From the NCBI GenBank assembly GCA_002419585.1, contig DIGJ01000020.1, positions 1-64,000 on the forward strand: a stretch of 64,000 nt of DNA, read 5' to 3'. Positions 61,924 through 64,000 of this stretch are shown one piece after another. Source of the stretch: Lachnoclostridium sp. UBA5725 (lineage in GTDB: Bacteria > Bacillota > Clostridia > Lachnospirales > Lachnospiraceae). Made by a program: the position numbers and the translations under genes. Position 1 is the stretch's first letter; each line of letters starts with the position of its first letter. The notes beneath the pieces are model-generated. The model was not told where the DNA came from and ran no database searches. It saw nothing but the letters and a program-made list of their open reading frames with translations.

Positions 61924-62151
61924 ATGAGTGTACGAAATGGAATCATTGGAAGCGTGTATGTTGTAGAATCTTTGCAAATGAAAGGCTCTACGTTAAGAAG
62001 ATTAGAAGCGCTGGGACTTAACGTAGGAACAAAGATTACAATACTTAACAATAAAAAGAGTGGTACGGTAATTTTTATGGTTCGAGGAACCAGATTGGCG
62101 ATTGGTGCTAAAATCGCAGATTCGATATTGATTCGGGAGGATAAAGTGTGA
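61924..62151 (+). CDS. feoA: Ferrous iron transport protein A
   Basis: This 75-residue SH3-like cytoplasmic protein assists FeoB. It shows the FeoA pattern LRRLEALGLNVGTKITILNNKKSG and ends GAKIADSILI. AGAGGTGG precedes the ATG. It lies 16 bases after the Fur box and 65 bases before feoB, in one operon. Confidence 0.92.
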   Translation: MSVRNGIIGSVYVVESLQMKGSTLRRLEALGLNVGTKITILNNKKSGTVIFMVRGTRLAIGAKIADSILIREDKV

Positions 62152-62216
62152 AATAAACCAGTTCACACTCCTGGGGGTTGAGTGCCGCAAAAAATTAACG
62201 CAGAAATGGAGAAAAC

Positions 62217-64000
62217 ATGAGAGAAGAATTAAATGTAGCATTTATCGGAAATCCAAATTGTGGAAAAACGACGCTTTTTAATGCATATACAGGGGCTAAA
62301 TTAAAGGTGGCAAACTGGCCAGGTGTTACTGTTGAGAAAAAGGAAGGGGCCATGAAGTATCATGAGCATTACTTCAATATGGTAGATCTTCCGGGTATCT
62401 ACAGTCTTACTTCTTATACGATGGAAGAAAAACTCAGCCGGCAGTATATCTTAGGAGAAGAGGTTGATGTCATTGTAGATGTGGCAGATGCGTCTAGCTT
62501 AGAACGTAATTTATATCTTACTCTCCAGCTGATTGAACTTGGTAAACCAGTTATTCTTGCATTAAATATGATGGATATTGTAGAGGAGAGAGGAATGGAA
62601 ATTGACCTTCACCGCCTCCCAGAAATGCTTGGAATACCCTGCATTCCTGTTTCTGCCAGAAAGAAAACAGGACTTGATATTTTGATGCATACCGTTGCTC
62701 ATCATAAAAGAAAGATTATGGATAGCAATTTAGAACATCATCACAGTTTACAAAATAAAGAAAAAAACGGGAATCATAAACATCAGCATCATAAAGAATA
62801 TACCGTTGTATATTCGGACGAAATTGAAGATAAGATTGATATCATTACGGAACGTCTTACCAATGCGTATCCGGATTTGCCAAATATGAGATGGCATGCA
62901 ATTAAGCTCTTAGAGATGGATGCTGAAATAATAGAACAGTATCCAATTGAATGTGGCGATATTATTGATCATTCCTATGAATCGCAAATCATCAACGAGA
63001 AGTATGACTTTATCGAAGAAATTATGGAGGAAGTTTTATTCAATAAAGATACAAAAGCTGCAGCTACAGATAGGGTAGATAAGGTACTGACACATCGTAT
63101 TTTTGGAGTGCCAGTATTTCTAGGAATCATGGCGATTGTTTTCTTCCTTACGTTTTCCGTTGGAGACTTTTTAAAGGGTGGCTTTGAAGTTGTATTAGAT
63201 ACGATTTCGTATGGGGTGATGCATGGACTTTCGTATATCGGAGCAAACAAAATTATAACATCGCTTATCATCGATGGAATTATAGCTGGTGTGGGTGGTA
63301 TTTTATCATTTCTTCCAAATATTTTTATTTTGTTTCTGGCTTTGGCCGTGTTGGAGGACAGTGGTTACATGTCAAGAGTTGCTTATGTTATGGATGGAAT
63401 CATGGGTAAGATGGGGCTTTCTGGTCGAGCATTTATACCTATGTTACTTGGCTTTGGATGTAGCGTACCCGCGATTATGGCTTCCCGTGCATTGGAAGAC
63501 CCAAAAGATCGCTTCCGTACGGTTTTTATTACGCCATTTATGTCATGCAGTGCAAGACTTCCGATTTACGTATTGTTTTCTCAGTTGTTCTTTGGAAAGT
63601 ATGCAGCACTAGCAGCTTTTTCAATGTATATAATAGGAGTTATCGTTGCAATAACAATTGCTTTGATTATGAACAAATCAAGCAAATTCAAGGAAATAAA
63701 TACTTTACTAATTGAGCTTCCAGAGTATAAAATACCTAATATAAGAACGATATTTATTTATGTCTGGGAAAAGGTGAAAGATTATCTTACGAAAGCAGGA
63801 ACAACGATCTTTATTGCCTCGATCATTGTATGGACCATACTCAATTTTGGACCAACTGGGTTAGTTACCAATATGAGTGATAGCTTTGGTGCAATAATCG
63901 GCAAAGTGCTTGTTCCGGTACTAAAACCGGCGGGTCTTGGTATGTGGCAGATCGTCTTATCCTTAATCTCAGGTATCGCAGCAAAAGAAGTTGTTGTTTC
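62217..64000 (+). CDS. feoB: Ferrous iron transporter B, partial
   Basis: This is a GTP-driven ferrous iron permease. The N-terminal G domain has G1 GNPNCGKT (residues 10-17), G2 region WPGVTVEKKEG, G3 DLPG and G4 NMMD. The first gate motif is GCSVPAIMASR in the membrane part, and a second Gate region starts near the end. The reading frame is open to the window edge at about residue 594 of some 700. A His-rich insert lies at about 162-193, between the G domain and the membrane part. GGAG precedes the ATG at 62217. Confidence 0.94.
   Translation, partial: MREELNVAFIGNPNCGKTTLFNAYTGAKLKVANWPGVTVEKKEGAMKYHEHYFNMVDLPGIYSLTSYTMEEKLSRQYILGEEVDVIVDVADASSLERNLYLTLQLIELGKPVILALNMMDIVEERGMEIDLHRLPEMLGIPCIPVSARKKTGLDILMHTVAHHKRKIMDSNLEHHHSLQNKEKNGNHKHQHHKEYTVVYSDEIEDKIDIITERLTNAYPDLPNMRWHAIKLLEMDAEIIEQYPIECGDIIDHSYESQIINEKYDFIEEIMEEVLFNKDTKAAATDRVDKVLTHRIFGVPVFLGIMAIVFFLTFSVGDFLKGGFEVVLDTISYGVMHGLSYIGANKIITSLIIDGIIAGVGGILSFLPNIFILFLALAVLEDSGYMSRVAYVMDGIMGKMGLSGRAFIPMLLGFGCSVPAIMASRALEDPKDRFRTVFITPFMSCSARLPIYVLFSQLFFGKYAALAAFSMYIIGVIVAITIALIMNKSSKFKEINTLLIELPEYKIPNIRTIFIYVWEKVKDYLTKAGTTIFIASIIVWTILNFGPTGLVTNMSDSFGAIIGKVLVPVLKPAGLGMWQIVLSLISGIAAKEVVV

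Noticed and set aside
1..64000. CRISPR array or prophage
   Set aside because: No regularly spaced direct repeats of 25-40 bases and no phage structural, integrase or terminase genes were seen.

Overview
The window is AT-rich, Gram-positive-type DNA: strong AGGAGG ribosome sites, lipobox substrate-binding proteins, short intergenic gaps, U-tract terminators, YesMN and LytTR regulators, ECF sigma/anti-sigma pairs, an AdhE and a Fur-boxed feoAB. This suggests an anaerobic, fermentative, saccharolytic Firmicute of the Lachnospiraceae type (Lachnoclostridium-like). That assignment is an inference from gene content, not from a marker gene.

Layout. (1) 151-8204: a YesN/YesM two-component system beside a CUT2-type sugar ABC importer (binding protein, double ATPase, two permeases), with a terminator-like attenuator after the binding-protein gene. 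(2) 8231-9017: a non-coding 787-bp foldback element with imperfect terminal inverted repeats and two large nested palindromes; a related motif lies in inverted orientation at the window start. (3) 9139-19060: an MFS exporter, ammonia-dependent asparagine synthetase, a complete oppABCDF operon behind a promoter that meets a terminator almost at once, and an RDD membrane protein. (4) 19204-38453: the most remarkable region, an alpha-glucan locus. It has an (alpha/alpha)6 glycosidase, a GH65 phosphorylase, a LacI regulator, a CUT1 importer without ATPase, an intracellular GH31, two large secreted GH31 enzymes with CBM35-like modules, and beta-phosphoglucomutase. The mature N-termini and sizes of the two secreted enzymes resemble the cycloalternan-forming pair of Bacillus globisporus (CtsY and CtsZ). 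Three copies of a palindromic LacI operator (CTTAAnCGnTTAAG-like) sit at the two promoters of the locus.

(5) 38602-46105: a GNAT, a spore-type LysM-GH18 protein, a secreted protein with a poly-A frameshift, an ECF sigma/anti-sigma pair, small membrane proteins, a decayed GH18 fragment, and a LytTR/membrane-protein set. The same terminator hairpin occurs three times here. (6) 46265-53499: a PEP-synthase-type protein with a degenerate KaiC-like N-terminus, an internally deleted SDR gene, DUF3788, nitroreductase, and LysR divergent from a homoserine-dehydrogenase-like gene, then a stand-alone ComEC-type metallo-beta-lactamase. (7) 53574-64000: AdhE, a second ECF sigma/anti-sigma operon probably using an ATT start codon, QueH, a lipoprotein, a RACo-like ASKHA protein, and Fur-controlled feoA-feoB (feoB runs off the end).

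How the glucan locus probably works (inference): the secreted enzymes convert starch dextrins to cyclic or branched alpha-1,3/1,6 glucosides. The importer brings them in. Cytoplasmic GH31 and the (alpha/alpha)6 enzyme open them, GH65 phosphorolyses the disaccharide to beta-glucose 1-phosphate, and PgmB feeds this to glycolysis.
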